Positions 32,136 to 45,797 of a stretch of DNA of 64,000 nt are shown here, one piece after another. The translations under genes were made by a program, and so were the position numbers. The DNA is from Drosophila pseudoobscura (taxonomy: Eukaryota; Arthropoda; Insecta; Diptera; Drosophilidae): NCBI RefSeq assembly GCF_009870125.1, contig NC_046683.1:61023869-61087868 (forward strand). The letters are read 5' to 3'. Positions within the stretch are counted from its first letter, which is position 1. Every line of letters starts with the position of its first letter. The notes under the pieces are model-generated. The model was not told the origin of the DNA and did not search any database. It saw only the letters and a program-made list of their open reading frames with translations.

Positions 32136-35100
32136 CACAGAAATTTGTTTCACATTTATTTTGGGGGGCGCAGGAAAAGTGGTATAAGTTCCATTAAAAG
32201 TATCTATAGATACGCCTCTCCTTGGCATCTTAGATACAGTTCGAATTCTGAACAAAAACACATCTTTCTATGGACAATGCTCGTCTCATAATTAAGATGT
32301 TGTCGTAGCACCCAAGAGGAGAACTTTCGATGCCCCTTTTCGATATAGTATATGTATGGCTGTCAGGCCCCTGTCCATGGCTATCTATCGGATGTATCTG
32401 CAGCCGAGTCTGTGCTTTGGCCACCGCACATTCTTAGGATCAAAGCTAATAAATTACTTTGGTATTCAGCCACCATTCTTGTTTCAATATCAGTTCTACT
32501 CCAAACATACATACATATATCTGATCGAGCGACCGATCGAGCGGTGTCTTTACTCTAAACACGGGCCAAAAACAGGGGCGTGGCCTGTCTGTCAGTGGCA
32601 ACACCAAGCCGCAAGCGAATGCTTTGGCATAAATTCAATCAACATTTTGCTGCAAGTCGATCGAGGGATCGACCGATGCCCGATGGCCGATAATAAAACC
32701 GATATAGCAGGCCGTTAAGTGCCTGCCTTTGTGGCTGTCCCCCTGTCCGATGTCCGCTGTCCATTGCAATCGATGGATTGCTGTAAATTATAAATGCCAC
32801 AAATGTTACGCACAGATATTTGTCGTCCGCCTCTACGGCCGGGGCCTTCTACTATTTGATATGCTGTGGTCATGAGCATTAGGCCTATGGGTCGGGTCGG
32901 TGTCGGCGTCGATGTCGGTGTCGGCTTGGCCATCCCTAGAGCAGAGCAGAGAACTGGCGGACGACCGACCACCCGACCACGTGCTGCTTCAAATAATAAA
33001 CTTTATATTAACACATACAAAAGTCATACGCCTCGTTGATGGCCAGAATTTTAATCACTTAATTAGGGAGTCACCGTCAGTGGCAGAGCGGCAGAGCCAC
33101 AGCCAGAAGCAGGGCCCAAAACTTTGTTTATGGCCCGACGGACCCGACTGCCCCGTTAAGTGGATCCAATCCGGCGTTGAATGATGAATGAGGCAACGCG
33201 CAGCTAGGCCCAGGACTCTCTCGGAGTTGGGTGTATCTCTGGGATGTCTTGGATGCAAAATCGGGCGCATTAAACCGACTCTCTGCTCTTCGGGCCATGT
33301 CAGAAATGTTGACGCCTTAACGGATGACAATAAACCATCCAAAACAGTCCAGGGGGGGAGCAGGCACATATCATCAATATGCATAATGGGGCACCACCAG
33401 GTCTGGGGGCGGAGGCGGAGGCGGAGGCAGGCAGCGCACGCCATTGTGCGTTCAACCGCCGACGATCCACATTCCGACGTGTGTTTTGTCGTCATTGTTT
33501 CTAAATTTATTTTTATAGTTTATTAAACAGTCATAGTAAACAAAAACTGAAGGAAAATAAATAAATAAAAATGTTTTAGGCCCCAGGCAAAGCGGGCATT
33601 AAACTTTTCCAAATCAACGAAATGGGGCTATAAATGTGAAGGATTTATGCTTGAGATAGGTGACATTATCCCGAATCGAGGGACAGAGAGGATATGCCCA
33701 GAATCTTCGTCTATTTGGATCACAGACCATTTAAAAATCTCGCATCTTACATTCAAGTTCGTTGTCCAAGTCTTTGGTTTTGGTCTTTGAGCCATCAAAT
33801 GTAATAAAAGTCTCTGGACCAAGCCCCCATCCGGGGCTAAGTCCGATTTCAGGGCTACACTCGTATCGATATCATTCGTCAAGTATCATTCGTATCTGTG
33901 GCGCCCCGTTCCCTGGTCTCTGAGCTGTGGGCTCCCCCACCTGTCTGTCTGTGGCTGAAAAAGTGGTTCATTTGTCTCATCATCGCGATCGGCCCCCAAT
34001 CTCTCTCCAATCAAAAAGCCATTTAGACAAACGAAAAAGAGAAAACCGTAGTGTGGGGGGGAGGGGTTTCGATCGAAACAAAAAGTATAACATTTCAAAA
34101 TTTTATTGACTGTCAAAAAGGCAGGCGGGCCGATGGCCAGGCGCCACATCGATGGCCCAATGGCTGGCAGACAAGCGGGCTAGAGGATCATATTACCAGC
34201 GATGCTCGTGGATGGCGCCAAGAGCCCATGAAGAACGCTTTCCAGAGATGCTTTATGGATGGGTGAGAGGAGATCCAAGCGGTGATTCGATGTGTCTGTG
34301 GCCGTCTGTGGCTGTCTGTGAGGTGCATTACTAATAGAGGAGTTCCGAGGCGAAGTCTAGAGACAAAGACAACAGACTTGGACGGCGACTGAGCACATCT
34401 TTAAAAATAGTTCAAGAGTCGAAGCACCTGCAACAGCAACGGCAGCAACGGCAGCAGCATTCGCTTTTTAATTATTTATCACCGTTCGCAATGCTAATGC
34501 TAATGTTCTTTCAGCTTTCAAATGAATGCATGCAAAGCATATATCGTATATCTCCCACAGAGGAGACGTAAGAACATGTTTATTAAATTAAATAATTGCA
34601 GGCCCCCCCCTTGGAGTGGCATTCGAAATTTGCATTTTAAGAACTGACAATGGAATGGAAGAAACAATATACGGCTCGTACCACATTGAAAGACTCGTAG
34701 AAATATAATGGCAAATATTATTATTGACACATTATAATGGAAACATGTTTATGCAAAAATTTGCATGAAATTTGTTCGCTGAAAGGCAAGACGTCATCCC
34801 CATCTCCCCATCGCCCCATCCCCATCGCCCCATCCCCATGTCCCCATCCCCATCTCCCCATCGCCAGCTTCCAGCTCCTATCTCTGTCCGGTAGCGGCCT
34901 TAATTACTTCGAGAGACTTCTCGACTCCACAAATCACTGGCAAATAGTCAAAACAAACTATGGCATGTGTCAAGCGAATGGGAGATCATTAGAGCTAGGA
35001 AAGGGTTCTACTCCCGCTCTCCCAGCAGCCATCTTACGTGCATTTGTTATACCCAAAAGATATCCCAAGTATCCATCGGTTGACGGACAATTCCATTGTT

Positions 35101-38100
35101 CTTCCAGCAAGACATTAACCCACTTAAGGCCGCTCGAAAGCCACTCGAAAGCCGCTCGAAAGCAACAACAGAGCAAATCACATAGCACATGGCATTCCCG
35201 CCAATATCTGGGTCTCATCTTTATTGATTTTCGATTCCTGCCGCCACAGCCACACAGCCACCTTTAACCCCTCTCTCTCTCTGGAGGCGCTTGGCTCACA
35301 CGAGATCCGAAAGCTGGTGGACGCCAAAAGGGATTCCTCGAGTCGAGGCTCTGGTCCGTAGCTGGCGCTGGTAATTAGTGATCTGGTGCACTTGATATGC
35401 ACCTTAATTTAAACATTTCGTACACACCCAGCCGGGGCACGCATTTGCGGAGGCCTCGTCCATTTGGGGGCCCTTCTTGGACTCCTCCGAGTCTCCCTCT
35501 CTCTGGGGTCTCTCCCTGGACAAGTTCTGCGTGTAGCGCATGCCGTTCGCTTGTTCTGTGTTGGCCTTTTGTTGCGGCTCATTCCCATTCCCATTCCCAT
35601 TGCCTTGCCCCATGCCCCATGCCCCATCGCCATTCCCCTTGCCATTCCCCTTGCCATTCCCCTTGCCCTTCTCTCGCGCGCCGTGTTCTCGTTTAAACGT
35701 TTATTTAACTTAAACGAACTTTGCGTGTCGATTAAAGTGCTGCGATTAAGGTACGACCTGATCCGGTCTGGTCGTCTCTCTTGTGGTTCTCCGGTATCTG
35801 TTTCGTTCATTCGTTCATTCGGATATTCCTGTGTGTGCATTCGGAATGGGTATATCAGTGGGAGAGTGTCGACTGATGGATGGCCCTTGCCTTGGCATTC
35901 CCCCCCCAAAACATGGCAAAGATATGCCTTGAAATGTTTCCCCTAAACCCAAGCAGAAAACATTCATTCAACACTGCTAGTTCTAGGGTAATCTGTGGGT
36001 CGATCCATGGCCATTTGCAGGTCTTTCTTGTGCACTTCAGAGGCGCATGCGTGTCCAGTGAACTTACAGGTCAGGCATACGCATGCCAACGATAAAGCAG
36101 CACCATCCTCCGCATCCTCCGCGTCCTCCGCGCCCTCCTCTGCCTCCTTCATCATCGCCATCCCGATCATCGTAATGATCGGGATGACCTAACCCCAAGA
36201 ACCAGAGAACCAGAGAACCCGAGAAACCGAGAACCAGACACTGTTACAGCTGCATAAATCCTTTCGTGGACTTTCTCTCTGGGGCCCCGATCTCTGTGGC
36301 TGCTTCTTTACGACAAATTTGCCCATTGTTCTGTTTTGGTTGCTTGATGATGTCCTTTTGTCTTCGCTTACGGTGTGTGCTGTGTGTGTTTGGCCCCCGA
36401 CAGCGAATACGGAGGAGAGGAGACCGCACACCGTACACCGCACACCGCACACCGCAATCCACAATATTAATTTGTGCATCCAGCACCTCAAACATTTACG
36501 AGGACAAAACGCCTAACGAACTCCATCGCCACACCACACTCTCCAGCTCTGAACAAAAATCAACTCTCGATTGTGGTCTGTTCTGTTCTGTTCGGGCCTG
36601 GCCCGAGAGGAGAGGAGAGGAGATCCTTATCGGGCTCATGGGCCCTGTATCTGGTTGCCTGATTATTGGTTGTTGTTGCTGCTGTTGCTGTTGTTGCTGG
36701 TTTTTAGTGCCTTGTCTTATCTTGTTACCCTTATTTATTTTTTTGAAAAACGAAATTAGATTTAAAGGCCTCACGCAGGCCTCCCTCCGCTCTGGCCGCT
36801 CTGGCCGCTCTCACAAGTGATTTTGATAGCTCGTAAAGAAGTCAAAAAGTCACAAAAATTTCTTCTTTTTTTAGTGGGAAAACCCACGATCCAGCGATCA
36901 GTAGATCGACCACCGCAGCAGGAGCTGCTCCTCCTCCTCAGTCTCCTCATACTCCTCATCCTTCGGCTCCTTCTCCTCCCTTTTCATCGATGGATGGATG
37001 GAGAATTTATGTTACAGCTCGTTAAATTAGTCTAATGGGGCAAAGCCAGCTGTCCAGCTGAAAAATCCCCTCCTGCGTCCATGTGGTGGAAAGGGTTGAC
37101 ATCATTAGGACAGATCTCTTCTATGTGGCTCTAGAGCTGTGGCCGTGGCTCTCCTCTGTGCTCCGATTGCAACGTGTGCGACCCAGCCCGGCCCTCGTTC
37201 CTGTTCTCGTTCTATCCACAGCATCCAGCATCCAGCTTCAGCTTCAGCTTCCACTTCAGCAGCCAGCAATCACCTGAGCTGACACTTAAAGCTTCTTCAG
37301 CAGCTCGCAACACTTATGCGAACGGTTCGGTCTGTGGTCTCTGGTCTCCGAACCACGGTCTCCCCTCTCCAGGCCCCGGTCTCGCCGGTCTCCGGTCTCT
37401 CGGTTATTGTATGGTTAACTGATATGCTTAGTGCACGTATTAACCCAAAACCCAGAGCTTGCTCCGAATGGAAGCTCCACACTCTGCACTCCACACTCAA
37501 TCGCTTGGGCTGCTGCAGTTGCTGCTGGAGCAGTGTCACTGTCAATGTCATTTTAGTTGCCAGACCAAAGACCCAGACCCAGACCCAGACCGAGACCCAG
37601 ACCCCCGAGCAAAGACCCAGAGTCAGGCCGAGAGTCAGAGAGACTCCTCGGAGGCAGAGCCACAGGCAGGCCATGGCCATGCACTTGGCTCGAGTCTTCT
37701 TTTTTGCAGAAAAGATCGTGTGATCCATTACCAAACGTGCGCGATCGTTTGCGCCTGTGTTTAGTGATATTTATACTCTCGAAAAAGGCCCAACGATACC
37801 CTCGTGCGAGTCGTTGGGTCTGTGACAAACTCCCAGATGGATGGAAAGTGCCATTTACCAATGGATTTGGATTCCACCTACTTGCAGGGCATTTTCTGTT
37901 CGTTTTGCTGTCGATGATCGGGTTTTCCCTTGCCCTTTTCCCTGGTTTACGTTATTTTCCTCGTATTTCTTCACAACTCTTGGGCATTGCACCTTCTACG
38001 TTTTTGCATTGACATTTGGTAAATATTGCCAAGGCTTTGGCTCTGCCAGCCATTGAGGAGGTGGGCCCCCATGAGCTCGAGTCTGACGTGACTCCATAAC

Positions 38101-38340
38101 TCCGTGGATCCATGGCTCAGGGGCACATGGGCACATGGCGGCTGGTGACTTGATTTGATTTTCCATACAGAGAGTTTTTCGTGTGCCTTCCTTCTGCATA
38201 CGATATGCAAGCCACTCAATCAAGCCGCCTTTCGGTTCCAGCTTGTTTGTCTAGCGCACTTCTCTCACACCATCCATCCATCCAGCCAGCCATCCAACCA
38301 TCCATCCATCGATGGTGGAATGGAGTGTGGACTGTGGAGT
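32136..38340. other. gene-free DNA downstream of kni
   Basis: No credible exon on either strand. It contains a CCCCATC-type repeat (34,797-34,866), CCATTCC/CCTTGCC tandem words (35,581-35,670) and TTG/CTG triplets (36,665-36,702). In D. melanogaster the DNA between kni and knrl carries shared tracheal and wing-vein L2 control elements, so similar functions are likely here, but I cannot delimit one. Confidence 0.5.
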
Positions 38341-38353
38341 GGGGGGGGGGGGG
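38341..38353. repeat. homopolymer G tract (13)
   Basis: Thirteen consecutive G on the plus strand. Length in the source assembly may be uncertain. Confidence 0.8.
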
Positions 38354-41300
38354 TTGGGATACCTGTTGAAAGGGAAGCGTCCCACAGCATCCTCCACTAT
38401 CCACACCATCCACACTATCCTCACATTCTAATTAACTGCTCTAGCTGGGCAGCACACGGCCAACACAGCCCAGAGAATGCAGAGCAGGGCATCCCATTCC
38501 ATTCTATCCCATTCCATCGCATCGCATCGCATCGTTTTGTTTGCTGGCTTTTAAGTTCTTTAGCGTTCGCGTTCGCGTCTCTTTTGACCAGTTTTATGAC
38601 ACTCAAAGAGTGACCGACGAACGACGAGACGCACAATGAACTCCTTTCATGGCCTTGTTAGGCGGGTTGGGATGGGCCTTTGCTCTCCTAAGCAGCCTGT
38701 TTGCACAACATGATCGCTGGCCCAGAGGTCGGCTTATTAGAACGGCTCTAGAGGTCTCTCTATCTCTCTGTCTCTCTTCCTGGGTGTTGCATTGTTTGCC
38801 CGGACACACATTTTGAAAAAAAAAAGGATGCGGAGGACAGAGGAGCTCGTGACAAGAGCACACACACACACACACACACAGAGAGAGAGAAAAGAGTTTT
38901 CCCCGAGTCGATCCTCAGTATTCCTGCAGATTTCACGTTAGTCACGATCGCCCTCACGCCCCCATCTCCGATCGATCTCTGGCGGCTTCGGCGGCAACGG
39001 CGGCTTCGGCGGTCAGTTGTGAGGAGAAACCCTTTTCGGGGCGAGTATTTGACAAATGCAAACAGTTTTCCATCTCCTTTTGGCTTGTTATTAGAACACT
39101 TTTCCCAAAAGGCCACTTAGGCACGAACCCCCGACCACCGACCACAATCCCAACTGCATTTCCATCTGCATCGCATCTGAGAGGCATCTCTCATCTCTCA
39201 TCTCCATCGCCATCCCCATCTCCATCTCATCTACCAGAGACCTGCCATTTGGCTATGATGTAATATGGCTTTTTGACTTTTGTAGACATGATAAAATACA
39301 AAACGTTCCGTTGCGTTGCGTTCCATCGCGTTGCGTGGCTGTTATATTGGCTAATGGCCGCGGCCTTTTAGACCATTTGAGAGTGGAGTCAGTGGACGTC
39401 AGAGTCAGAGTCAGAGTCGGACGCGGTCTCCGACGTCGGGCAGAGGTGTCAGAGAATCGACTTCAATGAATGGCCCCGCTTTCGGAGGCGGCTGCAGATC
39501 AAAGGGGTTCTTGTTCTGGTTCTCAGTCTCCTCGGACGGGCCTCGTCTCTTTATTGACCATGGTCCAAGAGTGCATCATGTCTGTTGTGTCTGTGCATTT
39601 GTTGTTGCTGTTAGTGCTGCTTGAGATACATTGGGGCAAGTGCTGGCCAGCCTAGCCTTGTCTCTCCCTCTCCTTCTCCCTCTTTGGCAATTGCAATTGC
39701 TCTCTGCACTCTGGTAATGCCACAAGGTAAAACTCATTTGCATAATTCAAGCCGCAGATCCGCAAATCCGCAGAGCCGCAGTTGACAAACTCCGAGATAC
39801 TCTACTCGCGGAAGGGAGCACGGTCCGAAATCAGTTCAAACTTCGACGAAAGCCGGGCCTCGAATGACATATTTATGGACCCTCCAAAGCCCTCCAAAGC
39901 CCTCCAAAGCCCCAACCGACTGACTGGCGAGCCGCGCCCTTAGCCATTGCGTTGTGGTGTCTGCTCTGGGCCTTGTCTAGAAGTTGGCCAATCCATCATT
40001 TGGCCATCATTTGTATGCAGGGATGTGCCCCGTGACATGTGCTTTATATATAATTTAGAGTTTAAGAGCTGCTGCCTGCCGCTGACTGCCGCTGACTGCC
40101 GCTGCCTGCTACTGTTGCAAGTTGCTGGTCCGTGCCTCGATGCGTGCCTTGGTAATGTGCCAATAAATGTGGCAGTGGCAGTGGCTCCACTTCGCTCTTT
40201 CGCTGGAATCGCTTTCGACTCATTTCCGCAATCAAGCCTCTGCTCGGGGGGGCAGGGGGCTGGGGGGCAGGGGCCAACATTCGGGGCATGCGGTTCGTTC
40301 GGTTAAATGGCATCCTAGTTTTATGTCCAGGCCATTATCAATGGGATCACAAATATCGAAAGCATTTAAACAGGTGCAAAAATCAGTAGCCAAAGTAGTC
40401 GTCGATACTCGATATCTTTTATATCGAACAGAACACAGAACACACCCGACAGATATGCCATTTGTTGTTGCTGCCTGTTGCTGTTGTTGCAGCCACTGTT
40501 TTGTGTTGCAGCTTTGTGTGTCTCCGTCTCCGTCTCTGTCTCCCTGTGGCCTGTGAAATGCGTGCAACGCGAGAATCGAAGCGAAAACAGCAGACCGACG
40601 ACCGAAGACCGAAGACCGAAGAGACATCGAAACAATGAGAAGCTGCTACCGGTGCTCCTCACTTACAAGGCAATTAAATGCCAGGCATAACAATCTTTTT
40701 TTTCTTTTCTTCTTTTTTTCTTTTTAGGGGCTAACCCTAAAGAGCGCTTTCCAATGATCTCTCGAGCCGAGCCAGAGATGGGGCCGTGACACGAGACCCG
40801 TGAAGAGAGCAAAAACGATGCGATAGATATTCCTGGAAGACTTTAGATCCCAGAGAGCATCGATATTATCCTTGTTTAAGGCCTGCCCCTGCGTGAGTCG
40901 TGCCCCTGGTGTCTCCCCACCGACTTGCTGCTGCTCCTCTGTCCTCCTTCGGGGGGATCTTATCAAATGCCGTCTATCGGTTTCACATTGCCATTTGACA
41001 AACACACAAATTAAAAACGATTTAAGAAAGTAAAACGTTTTGGCCCCCGCGTGGAGTGTGAATGGGAACAGAGCCCCAGGCTGTTTGGATCGTTGGCAAC
41101 CAATCCCCCCTCCCCCCCCACACTGCACTGTCTATCCATCCGTCCCACCCCCCCCACCTGCACCCACACCCGCACTCAATGTTAATTAGCCCACGGCCCA
41201 GGCGCCAGTCTACTACCAGACGGACAGTCGACCGACGGACGGAGAGACGGACCGCCAGTCGGACAGTAGCAAAACATTTTGTTGTCGTCGCTTTGTGTAC

Positions 41301-43930
41301 AATTAAAACGTGATCAGGGAGGCCCTCTGGTCTGTGGACGACAGGCGGCGCAGCTACAAATTTGTCGAACACGCAAAATGGTCTTCCAGGCCGTGTAAAT
41401 GCGTGGCCCCGCCGCCATCCCCATCCCTATCCCAACCTCCTTGGGCCCAAAATTGTATTGCATTTGGTTTTGTTTTCCCTCGATTCGTCCACTCGAATCG
41501 ATTCCCAGACATGGCCCTAAAACGAGAACTAGTTTTGCATACATAAGCGAGGCCCTGTCTGCACTACTTCCCTTCTGGGGGGATACAGATGGACTAGACC
41601 CCGGTGTGTGCTCCACAAACCAGAGAGAGACGACGACGACGACGACGGACCGAGACGAGTGGCGTCAGTGTTAGAGCCATGTTTATGAATTGCTAAACGG
41701 CAATGCAGAGATCCAGAGACGGGGGCCAGAGAGAGCCTCCAGGGTTGGACGTTACGAAACCCTCGCGAAGGATACCTTTTAGTGCCGGGTTTCCCTGACA
41801 AATCCTCGATTTTTCTGATGGGACAGCCACTTGTCACACGGCCAGCCAGCCTGTCCATATTCTTTATTAGCTTTTTATTGCCACCAATATTTGTGTTAGG
41901 GAAAGACAGAGAGCCCTAGACGATCGACCAAATGTCACCACATCCGGCCCGAAGAACAGGGCCTGAACAGGGCCTGAACTGGAATTAGTATTCTAAGTCA
42001 ACGGCAGCGACTGGCAGCGACCGGCAACGACAGCAGGCATTTCCATGATGATGACTTGACCATGGTCTAAGGGGTACGCTGGGTCTATGATGGGGTAACA
42101 AACGACGACAAGAAGCAACAAAAAAACAGAAAACACAACGTAAAAAAAGAGTGCCAACAGTTGTTCAACAAATGCGTTGCACTTGCCCCGTTGCCTCCGG
42201 GGTACGATCGATCGCTGCCCCTGCCCCTGCCACTGCCACTGCCCTGCCCCTGCTTTGATTTCGTATGCGTATCATTAATATTTCCATGGCCTTTACCATC
42301 GTTCCATTCATTCATTCATTCTTTCATTCATTCCACTCCATTCATATGCACTCGTGCGAGTGCACCTTCAATAAATTTATGGCCATTGACAATCAGTTAA
42401 GACAATCGGATATCTAGGGTAATAATTTCTAATTGTGGGGACACTCTGTTCTGCAAACACACACACACAGCTGTTGGGACCCCTCCTCAGACAATGAGAA
42501 GAGGATGCGGCACAGAGTTTTTCTTTCTCCACGAAAGGAAGTCCCAACCCAGGCAGATGGGGGGGGGGCCTGGAGCTGGGGCTGGCTTCCGGCTGGCACA
42601 TGTGGCAAGGAGAATTCTGAGAAAAAGGATTACCGAATGACAGATTGGTTCCAAAAGACTGGCCGGCCAAGTGCTTTAGCCTCTTGTTGTGTCTTGGAGG
42701 TTATCCAACCAATTTGTTCTTTTGCCTGCTGTTGTGTCTGTGCGATGTGGAAAATTATTCCGGCCTTGACAGCAAATCTGCTTGGAAAATTTCGTATTGA
42801 AAAACATGGAAAATTAACCCAGAAAAGTTTCGCCAAACAATAAGACAAAAGAATACGTCGCAGAGGGCCGCCACTCGGTTCGGTTCTGTTCTGTTCTCTT
42901 CTGTGGTCTGTTCTCTGTGTCATTCTCGACAGACGACAGTCGACAGTCCGTCCAAGAGTCATGCTCATGTGCTTAAGTTCAATGAGTCGAACGGTAGGCA
43001 GTAGTGCCTTGCCTCCGCTCCGACAGAAGTGTGCCACAACATATATATTTCGAGTGTGTGTGTTGCAACAACAGATAGCAGCAAGGTTTTTCCTATGCAT
43101 TTATTAAACAACATTTCGGTAGCGGAAGGTCACTCGAAGAGGCATTAAGTCAGGCAACCAATTTCACCCACTAAAACCAGGCACACGACCAAAGAGCCGG
43201 TCCCCCCCCCCACCCCTCCCTTACCATACCCCCTCCACTGAATATCTTGAGAGAGCCCCCCTGGGCAGACGCCAATTACAAAGCTGGCTTTGGAGTCGGA
43301 GTCAGAGACGGAGACGGAGTTGTGTGATTTTCAGTGACACAGAAATTGAAACTGAAATTGTTCATTGTTCGAGTGTGCTCTGGTCGGAGAGCTCGTTAAT
43401 GACCTGCTCTATCCAAACCCCCTCTATCCCCCCCCCCCTCTCTGTATTTCAGGGTTAAGTTGTCGGTGGGGAAGTTATTATTATTATTATTAAGTATTAT
43501 TGTCGATGCTTCAGTAAGTTTTGTGCCAAAAAGCTCTACATTGAAAAATTATTATAGAAATTAATTGCCTTAAGCCGTGGCCTGCCCCGTCCCCACCCCC
43601 CCCTGCCCCAACCCCTTGGACCCATAATATTTGTCAAAGTTATTTTCAGAAATTGTCAGAGCGAATCGATCGCATCGGATCGGATCGGTTTGGATCGTCC
43701 AGCAGGCATTTGTGTTAAGGTAAAGGCCCCCCCCCCCACACACTGCCCCCTCTGCCCCCCACTGCCCCCTCTGCCCCCCACTGCCCCCTCTACGAGTTTT
43801 AACCACAACAAATTCCCTGACTAATCATTCGACAAAATGGAATGATATTCTACTTTTGATTTGCATTTATTTGCCTTTTTTGGGTCTTGTTTGTCCAAGT
43901 ATTTGGCCAAGATCTCAAGGGGGCCCTCGA
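38354..43930. other. gene-free DNA with simple repeats
   Basis: A (CA)n run at 38,860-38,880, CATCTC words at 39,185-39,232, GCCGCTGACT repeats at 40,078-40,108 and GAC triplets near 41,628-41,647. Several open frames exist but all follow the repeats. Confidence 0.5.
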
Positions 43931-43945
43931 GGGGGGGGGGGGGGG
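43931..43945. repeat. homopolymer G tract (15)
   Basis: Fifteen consecutive G. Confidence 0.8.
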
Positions 43946-45739
43946 CCTTCTTGTGCGTAAACGCGGTGGCTTTGGGGCAGGGCCTAAGCCGCCACTTGGC
44001 TTAAATATTTCAAAGAATAATATTGTTCTTTCTTCGTTTCGGGAGTTCTGCATAACTTTTGAGCTAATTTTTGGCTGCGGATCGAGGGGATGGCGGCGAT
44101 GGAGGGGTTGGAGGGGTTGTCTTTCAATTAGAGCCAGAGACTCCCGAGTCTCTCTCGAGTGTGGGGGTCTCGTCTCCCTCTCGAGTGTGGGGGCTCCTCT
44201 GTGTCGCGTTGTGGACAATGAACCGCAATCACAAAGCCCCTGGGGTGGGGCGGGGGCGGGGGGGCGATGAATCACGTGGGTTCTACAGAAACGGGAATGG
44301 GCTGGGCTGGGCTGGGCTCTGACTCCGAATCGGAATCGGTATCTGAATCGATTTGCATTGTGCTCTACATAATAAATATTTGCATTACTTGAGTGGTTTT
44401 TTTTCTTCAGGAATTTCCGTATAAATATGGAATGGAATATGGCAGATGTGGGGGTACTCTGGGTACTCTATATAAATTTGTCTCTACTTTTTATGTGTAA
44501 AAAACCATTTCCCAGCAACAAATTTCAAATGCCTTCGAAAGACTCAAGCAACGAACTTCATTTCCAGGGAAAAAGGACAGAGACAGAGACAGAGGCCCAG
44601 AAGGGACACCGTGCTGTACAATTGTAAAACCACAAAAAAGTGTCAAGCTGGCGCCAGGGCAGTCGCTGAAAAAGGACCTCGAAGGACCACACACTCGAGC
44701 CCACGCACACGGTAGGTGCGAGCCGGACAAGTGATCTATTTAGGTTATTATGTCTTTATGTTTGGGACACAGCTGCAGGGAGCTGCAGGCCCGAATCGAT
44801 CTCATTGTCTCGTTTTAGGGAACAGTAGGTGGTGGCCCAGGACCCCGAGAGCGGGAGAACGGCAGTGGAGTGAGAGCACAGGATGGCCAGAGGAATCCTT
44901 GAAGCATAAATCAAAACATAAGCTGAATCGCAGGGCATTATAAATCTTTTGGGGACAGACCAGTCGCTGCTACTTTGGCAATTGATTGTCTGTTGCTTTT
45001 CGCCTGCAAATCATATTTAGCCAAGAAGGCAGCCGGAAATCGCTCATAATTCAAAAAAGGAAATGCTCATATCCTTTCGTTGCGTGACATCTTTCTCCTT
45101 CGATTAATCTAACTTAAAGTTTGCTCACGCCCCGTACGTGATTTGAATGCGAGGGGCCCAGAGGCCCTCCCCGAGGGAGGCAGGGGCAGGCCAGCTACTT
45201 ACAGGAGGAGATCCTTCCTGCCTCCTGCCCCTTGCCGTGACTTGTATCTTTATCTTTATTAAGAATTTCTCGGGTTTGATATCTTGATTTTATTCCCTGG
45301 GCAGGGCATTAATCATACGATATTCGTATGGCCCGAAACGGCACACATTTTGATTTGTTTTGTGTGGGGCTTGAGTTCTGTCGAGTTGTTCTCGAGTCGT
45401 GTTGCATGTTGCATGCCAATTATCCAACCTGGGCTACCCCTTTTTTGTGGACTCCCACAGCCACCCAACAAATTTCCAGCTATTCAGATCTCAAAATGTC
45501 ATATACTTTCCATTGATTGCATAGAAGACCACACATGCCGCGATGCCGCCATGCCGCCATGCCACCATGCCACTCCCACATGTTGCCTCCTCCACAGCCC
45601 GCCACATCGGTCGCCTTTTGGCGACTCGCTGCTCGCTGCTCGTTTGTCTTTAGCACATGCCTCACAAATGTATGATTTAGACGTTTATTAAACTCTAAAC
45701 AATGGGGGGATCCGAGCCCAGAGACACGGGGACAGCGAT
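43946..45739. other. gene-free intergenic DNA
   Basis: Two 30-bp-spaced copies of CTCTCGAGTGTGGGGG lie near 44,152-44,195. Nothing else is recognisable. Confidence 0.5.
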
Positions 45740-45797
45740 GGGTGGGGCGGGGCGGGGTGGGGCGGGGTGGGGCGGGGTGGGGCGGGGTGGGGCGGGG
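45740..45797. repeat. GGGGCGGGGT tandem array, G-quadruplex-prone
   Basis: Repeated GGGGC and GGGGT units give eleven G-runs of four in under 60 bp. It is also a dense array of GC-box-like words that Sp/KLF factors could bind. Confidence 0.9.
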
